A DNA stretch of 64,000 nucleotides, from the NCBI RefSeq assembly GCF_016745235.1, contig NZ_JAELVM010000001.1, positions 1,935,856-1,999,855 on the forward strand. Direction: 5' to 3'. The position numbers were made by a program, and so were the translations under genes. The notes under the pieces are model-generated. The model worked only from the letters and a program-made list of their open reading frames with translations, was not told where the DNA came from and did no database searches. The stretch comes from Chryseobacterium endalhagicum (GTDB lineage Bacteria > Bacteroidota > Bacteroidia > Flavobacteriales > Weeksellaceae). Shown here piece after piece: positions 8,741-16,992 of the stretch; position 1 is the first letter of the stretch, and each line of letters starts with the position of its first letter.

Positions 8741-9670
8741 ATGAATTCTGAAAAAGAAACTTTCCAATCTAAAAATGATGTCTCTAAATCTCTATTTTAC
8801 AGATTCTCACAATTCGTGGGCTTTCTGATCGGCGCACGTTTTTTCGTTGCAGTATTACTGACTTTTGCCCTGTATGTATCTACATTTTTCTTGTTTAACC
8901 AGGATGAAACCTTCAGAAAATTTGTCTTCGACTTTAAAGTACACGGCATTATTTTCTGTACGGTCATCACTATTCTGGCCGGGGGAATTATCAACCAGTT
9001 TTATGATCTGGAAAAGGATCACGTGGTAAAACCTTTCCGGACGAGGATTCAAAGTTTTATCAAGCAGAAGTATTTCTTATATGCCTATCTCGCACTCACG
9101 GTGATTTCTCTTGGCGTGGCGTGGATGATTTCCCATAAAGTTTTCGTTTTTTTTCTTGTCTATCAGTTTTTTATGTGGTTTTACAGCCATAAATTAAGCA
9201 GGATACTGATAATCAATAATCTTACGTTTGTAAGCCTTACCTTATATCCTTTCTTCGGAATGATGGTGTATTACGAGACTTTTTCACGAAAAGTAATGCT
9301 GATGGCCATTTTCCTTTTCCTGATTCTTTTATGCATCGATATCGTGAAAGATATGCTGACGAAAAGCGTTGATAAAGCATTTGGCTATACTACCATTCCG
9401 AACTATTTCAAAAATAAAAATACCCAGGTTATTATCATCTCTTTGCTGGTGGTTACAATAGCTGTTTCTATGAAACTGATCACCAAAACAGGGATTTCAG
9501 GTTTTATGGCTTACTATTTTACCGGCGGACTTTTTGTGATGATCCTGTGTATTTATCTTTTACTGAATTCTTCCCGGAGAAGTAAATTCTTCACACTCAA
9601 TATTTTAAGGTTTTGGGTTTTTGTGGGAATTATCGCCATGCTTCTGAATGGAATTGAGAGCAAATTATAG
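8741..9670 (+). CDS. UbiA family prenyltransferase
   Basis: 309 residues with about eight or nine hydrophobic segments. The first aspartate-rich motif is NQFYDLEKD (residues about 86-94) and the second is DIVKDMLTKSVD (about 201-212). These are the Mg2+/prenyl-diphosphate binding motifs of the UbiA superfamily. It is an inner-membrane enzyme that transfers a prenyl chain to an acceptor. Related Bacteroidota proteins are often annotated as geranylgeranylglycerol-phosphate geranylgeranyltransferases, but the acceptor cannot be told from sequence. It lies 10 bases after the mevalonate kinase gene. Confidence 0.87.
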   Translation: MNSEKETFQSKNDVSKSLFYRFSQFVGFLIGARFFVAVLLTFALYVSTFFLFNQDETFRKFVFDFKVHGIIFCTVITILAGGIINQFYDLEKDHVVKPFRTRIQSFIKQKYFLYAYLALTVISLGVAWMISHKVFVFFLVYQFFMWFYSHKLSRILIINNLTFVSLTLYPFFGMMVYYETFSRKVMLMAIFLFLILLCIDIVKDMLTKSVDKAFGYTTIPNYFKNKNTQVIIISLLVVTIAVSMKLITKTGISGFMAYYFTGGLFVMILCIYLLLNSSRRSKFFTLNILRFWVFVGIIAMLLNGIESKL

Positions 9671-9702
9671 AAAAATTTCTTTAAATAAACTGAGGTTATT
9701 AT

Positions 9703-9710
9703 TACCTTTG
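9703..9710 (+). promoter_or_regulatory. Predicted -7 element TACCTTTG for the proline dehydrogenase gene
   Basis: An exact TAnnTTTG match 24 bases upstream of the start codon at 9735. Confidence 0.65.
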
Positions 9711-9734
9711 CAAAACTAAATTTAATAAAAAGGA

Positions 9735-10901
9735 ATGCCCATTTTTAACGATACTAAAGTAGCATTTGCAGACAAGTCTGATGCACAATTGAGAAAGGCG
9801 TACTGGATGTTTAAAATGATTGAACAGCCTGCTCTTACCAGCCTTGGAACTTCAGTTCTTAATTTTACGGTACACAACAATTTTCCGTTCGTTACAGGAA
9901 TTGTAAAAAGTACTTTGTTTGAACAGTTCTGCGGAGGTGAAACCCGTGAAGAAAGCATGAAGGTGGTGAAACAGCTTTTCAAAAGAGGCGTAGGAAGTAT
10001 TTTCGATTACTCTATTGAAGGGAAGGAAGATGAAGAAACTTTCGATGCGGTATGCAAAGAGATCAAGGACATCATCAGATTTTCGGTAGGAAATCCTGCG
10101 ATTCCTTTTATTGTATTTAAACCGACTGCCTTTGGAAGAATTGATCTGTATGAAGCGGTAGGAAAAGGGGCTGAACTTACTTCAAGCCAGAAGGAGGAAT
10201 GGGAAAGAGTCGTTAAAAGATTTGATGAAGTATGCAGCCTTTGCCATGAAAATGACAAAAAGGTAATGGTAGATGCAGAAGAAACCTGGATGCAGGATTC
10301 GGCAGACCAGCTTTGTGAAGAAATGATGGAAAAATATAACCGGGAAAAGCCGATTGTATGGAATACTATTCAGATGTACAGAACCGGAAGACTGGAATAT
10401 ATGGAGGCTCATCTTCAGAGAGCAAGGGAAAAGAATTATTTTATCGGGTATAAGATCGTTCGTGGGGCTTATATGGAGAAGGAAAGAGCAAGAGCAGCGG
10501 AAAAAGGCTACACAGACCCGATTCAGCCGACTAAAGAGGCATCCGATATAAATTATAATGCCGGAATTGATTTTGTCATGAATCATCTGGATAAAGTATC
10601 TGCCTTCTTCGGGACTCATAATGAAATCTCTTCGGAGCTGGTGATGGATAAAATGAAATCCAAGTCTCTTGAAAACGGAAATCCACACGTCTATTTCGGA
10701 CAGCTTTACGGAATGAGTGATAATATTACCTTCTATCTTTCCGATAAGGGCTATAATGTAGCTAAATATCTTCCATACGGACCTGTAAAGGATGTTGTTC
10801 CATATCTTACCAGAAGAGCGAGAGAAAACACCTCTGTGGCCGGACAGACCGGTAGAGAGCTGGGATTGATCAAGAAAGAACTGGATCGAAGAAGGAAGTA
10901 A
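9735..10901 (+). CDS. Proline dehydrogenase
   Basis: 388 residues, a monofunctional enzyme rather than the long PutA fusion. It oxidises proline to pyrroline-5-carboxylate with FAD and passes electrons to the respiratory quinone (menaquinone here, see menB/menA). The TIM-barrel domain shows VMVDAEETWMQ (about 176-186), YKIVRGAYMEKER (about 238-250), FFGTHNEIS (about 291-299) and the C-terminal YLPYGPVKDVVPYLTRRARENT with the conserved arginine pair that binds proline. It is a stand-alone unit with its own promoter and terminator (10922-10953). Confidence 0.95.
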   Translation: MPIFNDTKVAFADKSDAQLRKAYWMFKMIEQPALTSLGTSVLNFTVHNNFPFVTGIVKSTLFEQFCGGETREESMKVVKQLFKRGVGSIFDYSIEGKEDEETFDAVCKEIKDIIRFSVGNPAIPFIVFKPTAFGRIDLYEAVGKGAELTSSQKEEWERVVKRFDEVCSLCHENDKKVMVDAEETWMQDSADQLCEEMMEKYNREKPIVWNTIQMYRTGRLEYMEAHLQRAREKNYFIGYKIVRGAYMEKERARAAEKGYTDPIQPTKEASDINYNAGIDFVMNHLDKVSAFFGTHNEISSELVMDKMKSKSLENGNPHVYFGQLYGMSDNITFYLSDKGYNVAKYLPYGPVKDVVPYLTRRARENTSVAGQTGRELGLIKKELDRRRK

Positions 10902-10921
10902 TAAAAACTTTAAAAAATAGA

Positions 10922-10953
10922 TAAAAGACCTGCAGAAAACTGTAGGTCTTTTT
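10922..10953 (+). terminator. Hairpin terminator after proline dehydrogenase gene
   Basis: AAAAGACCTGCAG pairs with CTGTAGGTCTTTTT over a four-base loop. Confidence 0.75.
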
Positions 10954-11096
10954 GTTGATATATTAACAGAAAAACTAAGTGTTCATTATCAATTTGAGTA
11001 ATTTATTAACATTAATAATAATTTCTTTAAAACCTAAATATGTTGAAAATGTGTTAAATTTATTAGCTTTTTATTGTTTATTTTATTATAATTTAT

Positions 11097-11104
11097 TATA
11101 TTTG
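11097..11104 (+). promoter_or_regulatory. Predicted promoter: -7 TATATTTG, -33 TTG at 11074
   Basis: TATATTTG matches the -7 consensus. A TTG at 11074-11076 stands 20 bases upstream, giving a textbook Bacteroidota promoter 24 bases before the start codon at 11128. Confidence 0.75.
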
Positions 11105-11127
11105 ATTAAACCATTAAAAACTAATTT

Positions 11128-12147
11128 ATGAAAAAAACTCTACTAGTTGCTGCTATAATAGCGGCTAACTTTGCTATCGCACAAACCTACAGCAATGGAG
11201 GTTTAAGTACAGGAGCTACTTCTAAAGGCGGGACTGCCGCACCTGCCGGATATACATGGTCTGAACTTCAGAATAACACAGGAAATACTACAGAATCCAA
11301 TACAAGCCTCGGGCTGGGAGGAACATCCAGCTCAATTACCGCAAGTTTCTTCCTTGCTGATGATTTTACAGTTCCATCCGGAAGTTCCTGGCAGATTACC
11401 ACCATTGATTTTTTTGCTTATCAGACGAATTATGCAGGAACTACAGCCCCTTTTAATACTGTAAGAGTAAATATATTCAGCTCGGATCCTTCGGTGGCCG
11501 GTGCTGTCAGTGTATTCGGAGATGATACAACCAACAGGTTCTCTGCAGCAGCAGACGCTCTAATGTACAGAACCGGAAATACAACTGTACCGGCTGCAGC
11601 GACACCCGGAACCACCCGGAAAATTTGGAAAGTAACCGCTAATACACCAAAAACTCTGGGACCAGGAACCTACTGGGTAAAATACCAACTGCAGAATGTG
11701 GTGATGGCCAATGCAGGCTTCTTGCCACCGGTTACCATTGTTGGAAGCCGGGGACTTCCTGCTTTCAATGCCAAACAGTATGATGCTATTGGCGATACAT
11801 GGGCCCCTTTGATGGATGGAGGAAATCCAGCAGCAGCTCCGGATGTTCCTTTAGATATGCCATTTGTGGTTACTTTTACCTCTACTACATTAGGAACACA
11901 GGAAACCATGCAGTATGACAACAGGGTACAGGTATATCCGAATCCGGTAAAAGACAGTTTCAGAATCAATAATCCTGAAAAATTAAAGATCAGTACCGTA
12001 GAAATTATCGATGCTTCAGGAAAAGTGGTTAGAACTGTAAAAGGTTCGGAGGAGTATACGGTTTCAGATCTGCCAAAAGGAAATTACATTCTGAAAATTA
12101 AGAATGAAGGCGGACTTACAAAAATTACAAAACTAATAAAGCAATAG
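11128..12147 (+). CDS. Secreted protein with T9SS type A sorting domain
   Basis: 339 residues. The signal peptide is MKKTLLVAAIIAANFAIAQ. The middle part (about 25-250) is Gly/Thr/Ser/Ala-rich and beta-strand-like, with no recognised enzyme motif; it may be an adhesin- or coat-like surface protein. The C-terminal type A sorting domain (VYPNPVKDSF near 272, then GNYILKIKNEGGLTKITKLIK) marks it as cargo of the type IX secretion system. It has a clean promoter and a strong terminator, so it is a single-gene unit. Confidence 0.88.
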   Translation: MKKTLLVAAIIAANFAIAQTYSNGGLSTGATSKGGTAAPAGYTWSELQNNTGNTTESNTSLGLGGTSSSITASFFLADDFTVPSGSSWQITTIDFFAYQTNYAGTTAPFNTVRVNIFSSDPSVAGAVSVFGDDTTNRFSAAADALMYRTGNTTVPAAATPGTTRKIWKVTANTPKTLGPGTYWVKYQLQNVVMANAGFLPPVTIVGSRGLPAFNAKQYDAIGDTWAPLMDGGNPAAAPDVPLDMPFVVTFTSTTLGTQETMQYDNRVQVYPNPVKDSFRINNPEKLKISTVEIIDASGKVVRTVKGSEEYTVSDLPKGNYILKIKNEGGLTKITKLIKQ

Positions 12148-12177
12148 CTTTAGTTTTCTTCTTCAAATATTTTTTAT

Positions 12178-12207
12178 CCTGGCCATTTTCTTTGGCCAGG
12201 TTTTTTT
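12178..12207. terminator. Hairpin terminator between convergent genes
   Basis: CCTGGCCA (12178-12185) pairs with TGGCCAGG (12193-12200), followed by TTTTTTT. The hairpin separates the + strand T9SS cargo gene from the - strand XRE gene. Confidence 0.8.
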
Positions 12208-12742
12208 AGGGCTCAAAACTCTCAAATTTTCCGTTTTCGTAGAACAGAACAATCCGTTTTATTTTATTTGTCTGATTTCCAGTGATTTGATTAATGATTT
12301 CATCTGTAGATTTTTCTAATCGCTGAGAATCCGATATATTTTCCTGCGTCTTATATGGGCGCGGTATAAACGATTCTCGGGGCTTCTCATTCACGGTCTC
12401 CATTTCCTCTTCGGCTCCAAAATCTTCATCGTCTTTCATCATGGTAAAGAGATCGGGGAGCGGAGTGGGTTTACCTTTCTCATCCCCGGTTCTTTCCTGC
12501 GGAGGAGAATCAACGTCCGGTAATTCTGACTTCAGCATTTCGCCTTCACCTGTAACCAGCCAATCCCAGAGGATTTCCGGGAAACGGGATTTAATCTTTA
12601 TAATGAATTCCAGAGAAGGTTTGTTTCTTCCGGAAGTGATGTGCGAAATGGAAGATCGCTGCACATCTATTTCATCTGCAAACTCAGAAGGACTGAGATG
12701 GTAATGTTCTATAACTTTCGAAATTCTCTCATTTAAACTCAT
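12206..12742 (-). CDS. XRE-family helix-turn-helix transcriptional regulator
   Basis: 178 residues. The N-terminal HTH_3/XRE domain (about 1-65) has LSPSEFADEIDVQRSSISHITSGR as helices 2-3. It is followed by DWLVTGEGEM, a conserved end of this fold in Bacteroidota. A long acidic, proline-rich, probably disordered linker (about 70-150) precedes a short C-terminal strand pair (KRIVLFYENGKFESFEP). Such proteins act as DNA-binding dimers, often as repressors. The gene is transcribed away from an 815-base spacer with many TGTAAAT half-sites, one palindrome of which overlaps its own predicted -7 box. Autoregulation is therefore a reasonable inference; the target genes are unknown. Confidence 0.88.
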   Translation of the reverse strand: MSLNERISKVIEHYHLSPSEFADEIDVQRSSISHITSGRNKPSLEFIIKIKSRFPEILWDWLVTGEGEMLKSELPDVDSPPQERTGDEKGKPTPLPDLFTMMKDDEDFGAEEEMETVNEKPRESFIPRPYKTQENISDSQRLEKSTDEIINQITGNQTNKIKRIVLFYENGKFESFEP

Positions 12743-12766
12743 AAAAATAAGCTGTTGATTGTTTTA

Positions 12767-12774
12767 CAAATGTA
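12767..12774 (-). promoter_or_regulatory. Predicted -7 element TACATTTG of the XRE gene, inside a palindrome
   Basis: Read on the - strand, TACATTTG is an exact -7 match with a TTG (12797-12795) 20 bases upstream. It lies within the perfect inverted repeat TTTACA-AA-TGTAAA at 12763-12776, so binding there would block the promoter. Confidence 0.6.
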
Positions 12775-13529
12775 AATAAATAAATTTACATTGACAAATT
12801 ACAAAAGTAAATAAAATTAAGATTTGTAATTATACAATTGTAAATAGATATAATATGCTAAAATACAGTACTTTACTCTATGATTTATTAACAATATATA
12901 GTAATTAGAAATGTAAACTCATCCTTTTACTTAATTAAAGTACTATAATTCATTTCAAATAGGCCACAAAAAGATCAATAACTATATATCCATTAATTGT
13001 ATGATTATCAATATATTCAAATGTAAACAGTATTTATTGCATAGGAGGCTGATTTAAGCTTTAAATGCTAATAATCTATAAATTCCAACAATACACAAGT
13101 GTAAATTAAACCGTAATACTCTGTAAATATGATAACTATGGATAAATTTCTATCATTTTACAAGAATTTACCGGATTAAATTTGTTTAGCAGATAAGCAA
13201 CAATTTTTTACTCGAGATTTATAGAAAATAGACGTGGTAAAAAGAAAAATAGTTGATTTACATTTGTATACTGTAACTTAAGGCTAAGTTTTCCACAATA
13301 ATCATGTTTAACTATTTTATGGGTATTTGCTGATAAACAGACAATTATTCACTTAAAGTAATATTGTAAATGTGATTGATATGGATTTCATAACTTGCTG
13401 AATTGTAGTTGATTATTGTTTTTAGTTTAAATTATATTCAATTAACAATTTTATCCACAGACAAAATGGCAGTCAGTGGTGTTTGTGTAAATTACAAATG
13501 TTAATCAGTGTTTTTTACCTAAAAATGAT

Positions 13530-13537
13530 TAAATTTG
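13530..13537 (+). promoter_or_regulatory. Predicted -7 element TAAATTTG for the M14 peptidase gene
   Basis: An exact -7 consensus match 20 bases before ATG 13558. A TGTAAAT half-site (13543-13549) lies just downstream, about where transcription would start. Confidence 0.6.
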
Positions 13538-13557
13538 ACTCTTGTAAATTATTTATA

Positions 13558-14667
13558 ATGAATTTTGAAAAGATCTATTTTCCAAACCCTAATTTCTTAA
13601 ACCGCTATATTTCCCCTGAAAAATTATTTTCTTACCTACAGAGCAATCTCAGCAGTTACATTCGTGAGATCGGAAGATCATATTTAGATAAACCTATTTA
13701 TCAGTTAAGCATCGGGACAGGAACTATTAATGTTCTTGCGTGGTCACAGATGCATGGCAATGAATCCAATGCTTCCCACGCAATGCTGGATCTTCTGGAA
13801 ACTTTAGATAAAGCTCCGGAAATGAAGGAGGATCTTTTCAGTAAGATTACGCTGGATTTTATTTTTATGCTCAATCCTGACGGATCAGAAAGATGGACAA
13901 GACTGAATGCAGCAGATATTGATCTGAATAGAGATTTTCATAATGAAGCCAGTACAGAAATAAAGTTCCTGAAAAAAGCTGCGGCTTCAAAGAAATACGA
14001 TTATGCACTGAACCTTCATGAGCAGAGAACAATCTTTACTACGGACGGAATACATCCGGCAACTTTGTCTTTTCTGGCGCCTTCAGAAAACGTAGAGCGT
14101 ACCGTAACGGACAATAGGAAGAAATGCATGGCTGTGATTGGAAAGGTTTATGAAGCTTTAAAGGAATTAATCCCTAACCAGATCGGAAGATATTCTGATG
14201 AGTTTTATCCGACTTCTACCGGAGACAATTTTATCAAGGCCGGAATGCCTACGATTTTGTTTGAAGGAGGGCATTTCGCCGATGATTATCCAAGAAAGGG
14301 AACCAGAAAATATTATACGGTAGCTTTATATTATGCACTAAAAGCAATCAGTGAATTGAACTCCGATATTGAAGGCTGGGAGAAGTATCTTGAAATTCCG
14401 GAAAATCAGGAAACCCATTATGATATTATTTACAGGAACGTAAAATTGAATACGGATCATGAGTGCATCCTTGATGTAGCCATACAATACAGGGAGATGA
14501 AAGAAGATGGAAAGGATGACATTTCTTTTGTTCCTTTTGTCATGGAAGTGGGTGAAGTGAAAAAAAGAAAAGGCTGGCTGGAAATAGACTGCACCGGGAA
14601 GAAATTTGTAGCGGCTACAAAATATCCCAAGCTGGATGCGCCTGCCGAATTTACGATAGAAGATTAA
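13558..14667 (+). CDS. M14-family zinc carboxypeptidase-like protein
   Basis: 369 residues from ATG 13558; the longer frame from 13483 would include the predicted promoter. M14 zinc ligands are visible as HGNES (His66, Glu69) and His154 in NLHEQR. The substrate-binding set LNPDGSERW and NRDF is at 105-113 and 124-127. There is no signal peptide, so it is probably cytosolic, unlike digestive carboxypeptidases; a role in peptide or cell-wall peptide trimming is possible. Its promoter is embedded in the TGTAAAT array, suggesting control by the divergent XRE regulator. A bidirectional hairpin follows. Confidence 0.87.
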   Translation: MNFEKIYFPNPNFLNRYISPEKLFSYLQSNLSSYIREIGRSYLDKPIYQLSIGTGTINVLAWSQMHGNESNASHAMLDLLETLDKAPEMKEDLFSKITLDFIFMLNPDGSERWTRLNAADIDLNRDFHNEASTEIKFLKKAAASKKYDYALNLHEQRTIFTTDGIHPATLSFLAPSENVERTVTDNRKKCMAVIGKVYEALKELIPNQIGRYSDEFYPTSTGDNFIKAGMPTILFEGGHFADDYPRKGTRKYYTVALYYALKAISELNSDIEGWEKYLEIPENQETHYDIIYRNVKLNTDHECILDVAIQYREMKEDGKDDISFVPFVMEVGEVKKRKGWLEIDCTGKKFVAATKYPKLDAPAEFTIED

Positions 14668-14700
14668 AGAACGGATTTTTTGCCGTGAGATATAAAATAA

Positions 14701-14740
14701 AACGTCCTCAAAAGCAATAGTTTTTGAGGACGTTATTTTT
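14701..14740. terminator. Bidirectional terminator
   Basis: AACGTCCTCAAAA (14701-14713) pairs with TTTTGAGGACGTT (14722-14734), a 13-base stem with T-rich flank on the + strand, between convergent genes. Confidence 0.85.
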
Positions 14741-14754
14741 ATTTAGACAAGAAT

Positions 14755-15267
14755 CTAGTTAACCACTTTGATTCCGTTTGCTACAAATCTGATCTCTTCT
14801 TTTGGCGTTGTTATCGCGTCAATTTCAGCCTGAGGTTTTTTAGCATCCTCAGCGTAATGCTTCTGCTCATCAATAGAAGTTACTTTTCTTTCTGCAGTAC
14901 CTTCCAGTACAACGTTTTTACCTTTTAAAGCGGTAGGCACGAAGAATGCATAATCTTTCATTTTTACGAAAAACTGAGAGTTATCTTCAGTCTGGATCGT
15001 AAGCCAGCATCCTTTTTTCTCGCATACATCGGTAACTTTTCCTTTAACAGCTACGCCTTCCACTTTTTTGTTGTCTTTTTTAAGTTTCTTGCTCAGTTTA
15101 TCTACGGTAATGGCTTTAGATTCTGAAGAAACAACTCCCGCTCCGTAAACATCACCTACAATAGCATTTCCTGCAGGCGGTCCGGCCTTTTTCTGTGACG
15201 TCTCCTGTGCAAAAGCCAAAGTGGAAACACTTACAGCTGCTGCCAATAATATAGCCTTGAATTTCAT
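14755..15267 (-). CDS. DUF4920 periplasmic protein
   Basis: 170 residues from the ATG at 15267; the ATG at 15285 would add six residues before the signal peptide. The signal peptide MKFKAILLAAAVSVSTLAFAQ is followed by a basic linker and an OB-like beta domain. That domain contains VKGKVTDVCEKKGCWLTIQTED, with the two cysteines typical of DUF4920. The family is common in Bacteroidetes with unknown function; the CxxxGCW pattern suggests metal or haem-related binding, but this is not shown. Confidence 0.85.
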   Translation of the reverse strand: MKFKAILLAAAVSVSTLAFAQETSQKKAGPPAGNAIVGDVYGAGVVSSESKAITVDKLSKKLKKDNKKVEGVAVKGKVTDVCEKKGCWLTIQTEDNSQFFVKMKDYAFFVPTALKGKNVVLEGTAERKVTSIDEQKHYAEDAKKPQAEIDAITTPKEEIRFVANGIKVVN

Positions 15268-15386
15268 TTTTAATATTTTTTTCAAAAGTACTAATTAAAA
15301 TTGAATAACAATTGGATAAAAGGTTGATAAAAAACAGGTCATACAGGAAATTTTAAACAAACTTAAAAATGAATGGCAGATTTGTT

Positions 15387-15394
15387 TATATTTG
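15387..15394 (+). promoter_or_regulatory. Predicted -7 element TATATTTG for the APC permease gene
   Basis: An exact TAnnTTTG match 16 bases before ATG 15411. Confidence 0.6.
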
Positions 15395-15410
15395 ACGCCT
15401 ATACTTGACT

Positions 15411-16829
15411 ATGCAGAAAAAACTGAAACTTTGGGACGCCGTTATGCTGGTAATGGGGTCTATGATCGGAAGTGGGATATTTATTGTAAGTGCCGATATG
15501 ATGCGGAATTTAGGTTCCGGATTCTGGCTGATCATCGTCTGGATTATTACCGGAGTAATGACGGTAGCGGCCGCCATAAGCTATGGAGAGCTATCTGCTC
15601 TGTTTCCGAAAGCCGGCGGACAATATACGTATCTCAAGGAAATTTTCGGAAAAAGGATGGGTTTTCTTTACGGATGGGGCCTGTTTACTGTGATTCAGAC
15701 CGGAACTATTGCGGCAGTGGCTATGGCATTCGGGAAGTTTACAGCGTATCTGGTTCCGTCATTAAATAAAGCAGCGCCTCTTTTTCAAAGCGGGGAATTT
15801 AAGATCACCTGGATACAGATTCTTGCCATTGCAGTGATCCTTTTGCTTACATACATCAATACCAGAGGGGTTCAGAGTGGAAAGTTTCTTCAGAATATAT
15901 TTACAGGATCAAAAATTATTGCTTTATTAGGCCTGATCGCTGTAGGATTTATTTTGGTTGATTTCTCGCATATGGCAGAAAACTTCAGTCTCGGTTGGGA
16001 TTCATTCAATAACCTTAAAAAAGACCTTACGGGTAGTTTTCTTAAGGAAGGCTGGGAACCCATCGGTGGAATGACGCTTATGGGAGGAATTGCAGCAGCT
16101 ATGGTAGGTTCTGTTTTCAGTTCTGTAGCCTGGGAAAGTGTAACCTTCGTTTCTGGTGAAGTGGAGAATCCTAAGAAAAATATTGTCAAATCCATGATCT
16201 ACGGAACTTCCGCAGTGATGATTTTATATTTAGCCGTTAATTTTGTTTACCTGAATGCTCTTGACAGGGACAGTATTGCTTTTGCTGCTGATGACAGGGT
16301 AGCGGTAGCCGCTTCTCAGAATATTTTCGGAAGTGCGGGGACCATTATAATTGCTGTTTTGGTGATGGTTTCTACTTTTGGCTGCGACAATGGGTTGATC
16401 CTTGCGGGAGCGAGAGTTTTTCAGACCATGGCAAAAGACGGAATGTTTTTTAAATCTGCTGAAAAGAACAACAAAAATGAGGTTCCAGAAAATGCTTTAT
16501 GGATGCAGGGGATCTGGGCTTCCGTTTTATGTTTGAGCGGACAGTACGGGAATCTACTGGATATGATCTCTTTTGTGATCGTTCTGTTTTATATGATCAC
16601 GGTGTTCGGGGTTATTTATTTAAGATTTAAAAAGCCGGAACTTGAAAGACCTTACAAAACATGGCTTTATCCTGTGACGCCCATTATTTATCTGGTGATC
16701 GGAACAGGGTTCTGTATATTACTTTTGATCTACAAACAACAATATACCTGGCCGGGATTTTTAATGGTGCTGCTGGGGCTTCCTGTTTATTATTTCATTA
16801 ACAGAAAAAAGCCGGCGGATCAATCATAA
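15411..16829 (+). CDS. APC-family amino acid permease
   Basis: 472 residues from ATG 15411 (a TTG two codons upstream is less likely). It has 12 hydrophobic segments. The first helix holds the unwound substrate motif GSMIGSGIF (about 18-26), and the loop GGQYTYLKEIFGKRMGFLYGW is the APC family signature. It is an inner-membrane transporter for amino acids or related amines, exchanging or importing with protons. It stands alone between a promoter and a terminator, so the substrate cannot be guessed from context. Confidence 0.92.
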   Translation: MQKKLKLWDAVMLVMGSMIGSGIFIVSADMMRNLGSGFWLIIVWIITGVMTVAAAISYGELSALFPKAGGQYTYLKEIFGKRMGFLYGWGLFTVIQTGTIAAVAMAFGKFTAYLVPSLNKAAPLFQSGEFKITWIQILAIAVILLLTYINTRGVQSGKFLQNIFTGSKIIALLGLIAVGFILVDFSHMAENFSLGWDSFNNLKKDLTGSFLKEGWEPIGGMTLMGGIAAAMVGSVFSSVAWESVTFVSGEVENPKKNIVKSMIYGTSAVMILYLAVNFVYLNALDRDSIAFAADDRVAVAASQNIFGSAGTIIIAVLVMVSTFGCDNGLILAGARVFQTMAKDGMFFKSAEKNNKNEVPENALWMQGIWASVLCLSGQYGNLLDMISFVIVLFYMITVFGVIYLRFKKPELERPYKTWLYPVTPIIYLVIGTGFCILLLIYKQQYTWPGFLMVLLGLPVYYFINRKKPADQS

Positions 16830-16853
16830 ATTTTAACCGTATTAACCCTGTTT

Positions 16854-16885
16854 AAGGCTTCCGTAAAAACCCGGAAGCCTTTATT
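16854..16885 (+). terminator. Hairpin terminator upstream of T6SS fragment
   Basis: AAGGCTTCCG (16854-16863) pairs with CGGAAGCCTT (16872-16881), followed by TTATT. Confidence 0.75.
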
Positions 16886-16992
16886 GTATGCGATATTTTT
16901 TGATGTATTTTCCTGTTTATTTCATTAAATTGTGTATTTTGGTAGTCCGTTTTAAGTAAACTAGACCATGAAGTAAAAATTAGAAGCTGACT

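Larger units (their letters stand above)
12743..13557. promoter_or_regulatory. AT-rich spacer with 13 TGTAAA/TTTACA half-sites
   Basis: No gene is visible in these 815 bases. The hexamer TGTAAA or its complement begins at 12763, 12771, 12785, 12839, 12912, 13022, 13100, 13122, 13157, 13257, 13365, 13486 and 13543; nine of the thirteen extend to TGTAAAT. Some form palindromes: TTTACA-AA-TGTAAA at 12763-12776, TTGTA-ATTA-TACAA at 12824-12837 and TGTAAATTACA at 13486-13496. The region also holds an exact DnaA-box-like TTATCCACA (13451-13459) and two near matches (13137-13145 reverse, 13289-13297). The likely role is an operator array for the adjacent XRE protein; this is inferred. Confidence 0.6.

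Noticed and set aside
8797..9052. Overlapping - strand frames in the UbiA gene
   Set aside because: They are antisense shadows of a clear membrane enzyme, with no start context or domain.
10182..10688. A 168-codon - strand frame in the proline dehydrogenase gene
   Set aside because: It is rich in His, Phe, Ser and Ile, typical for an antisense shadow of a conserved gene; no promoter.
12743..13557. Main replication origin oriC
   Set aside because: There are only one exact and two near DnaA boxes. Genes on both sides are mainly on the + strand, and no dnaA, dnaN or other origin-linked genes are nearby. It is kept only as a low-interest finding.
15392..15769. A 125-codon + strand frame inside the APC permease gene
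   Set aside because: It is an out-of-frame shadow with many Arg/Ser residues and no membrane helices; the permease frame carries all family motifs.
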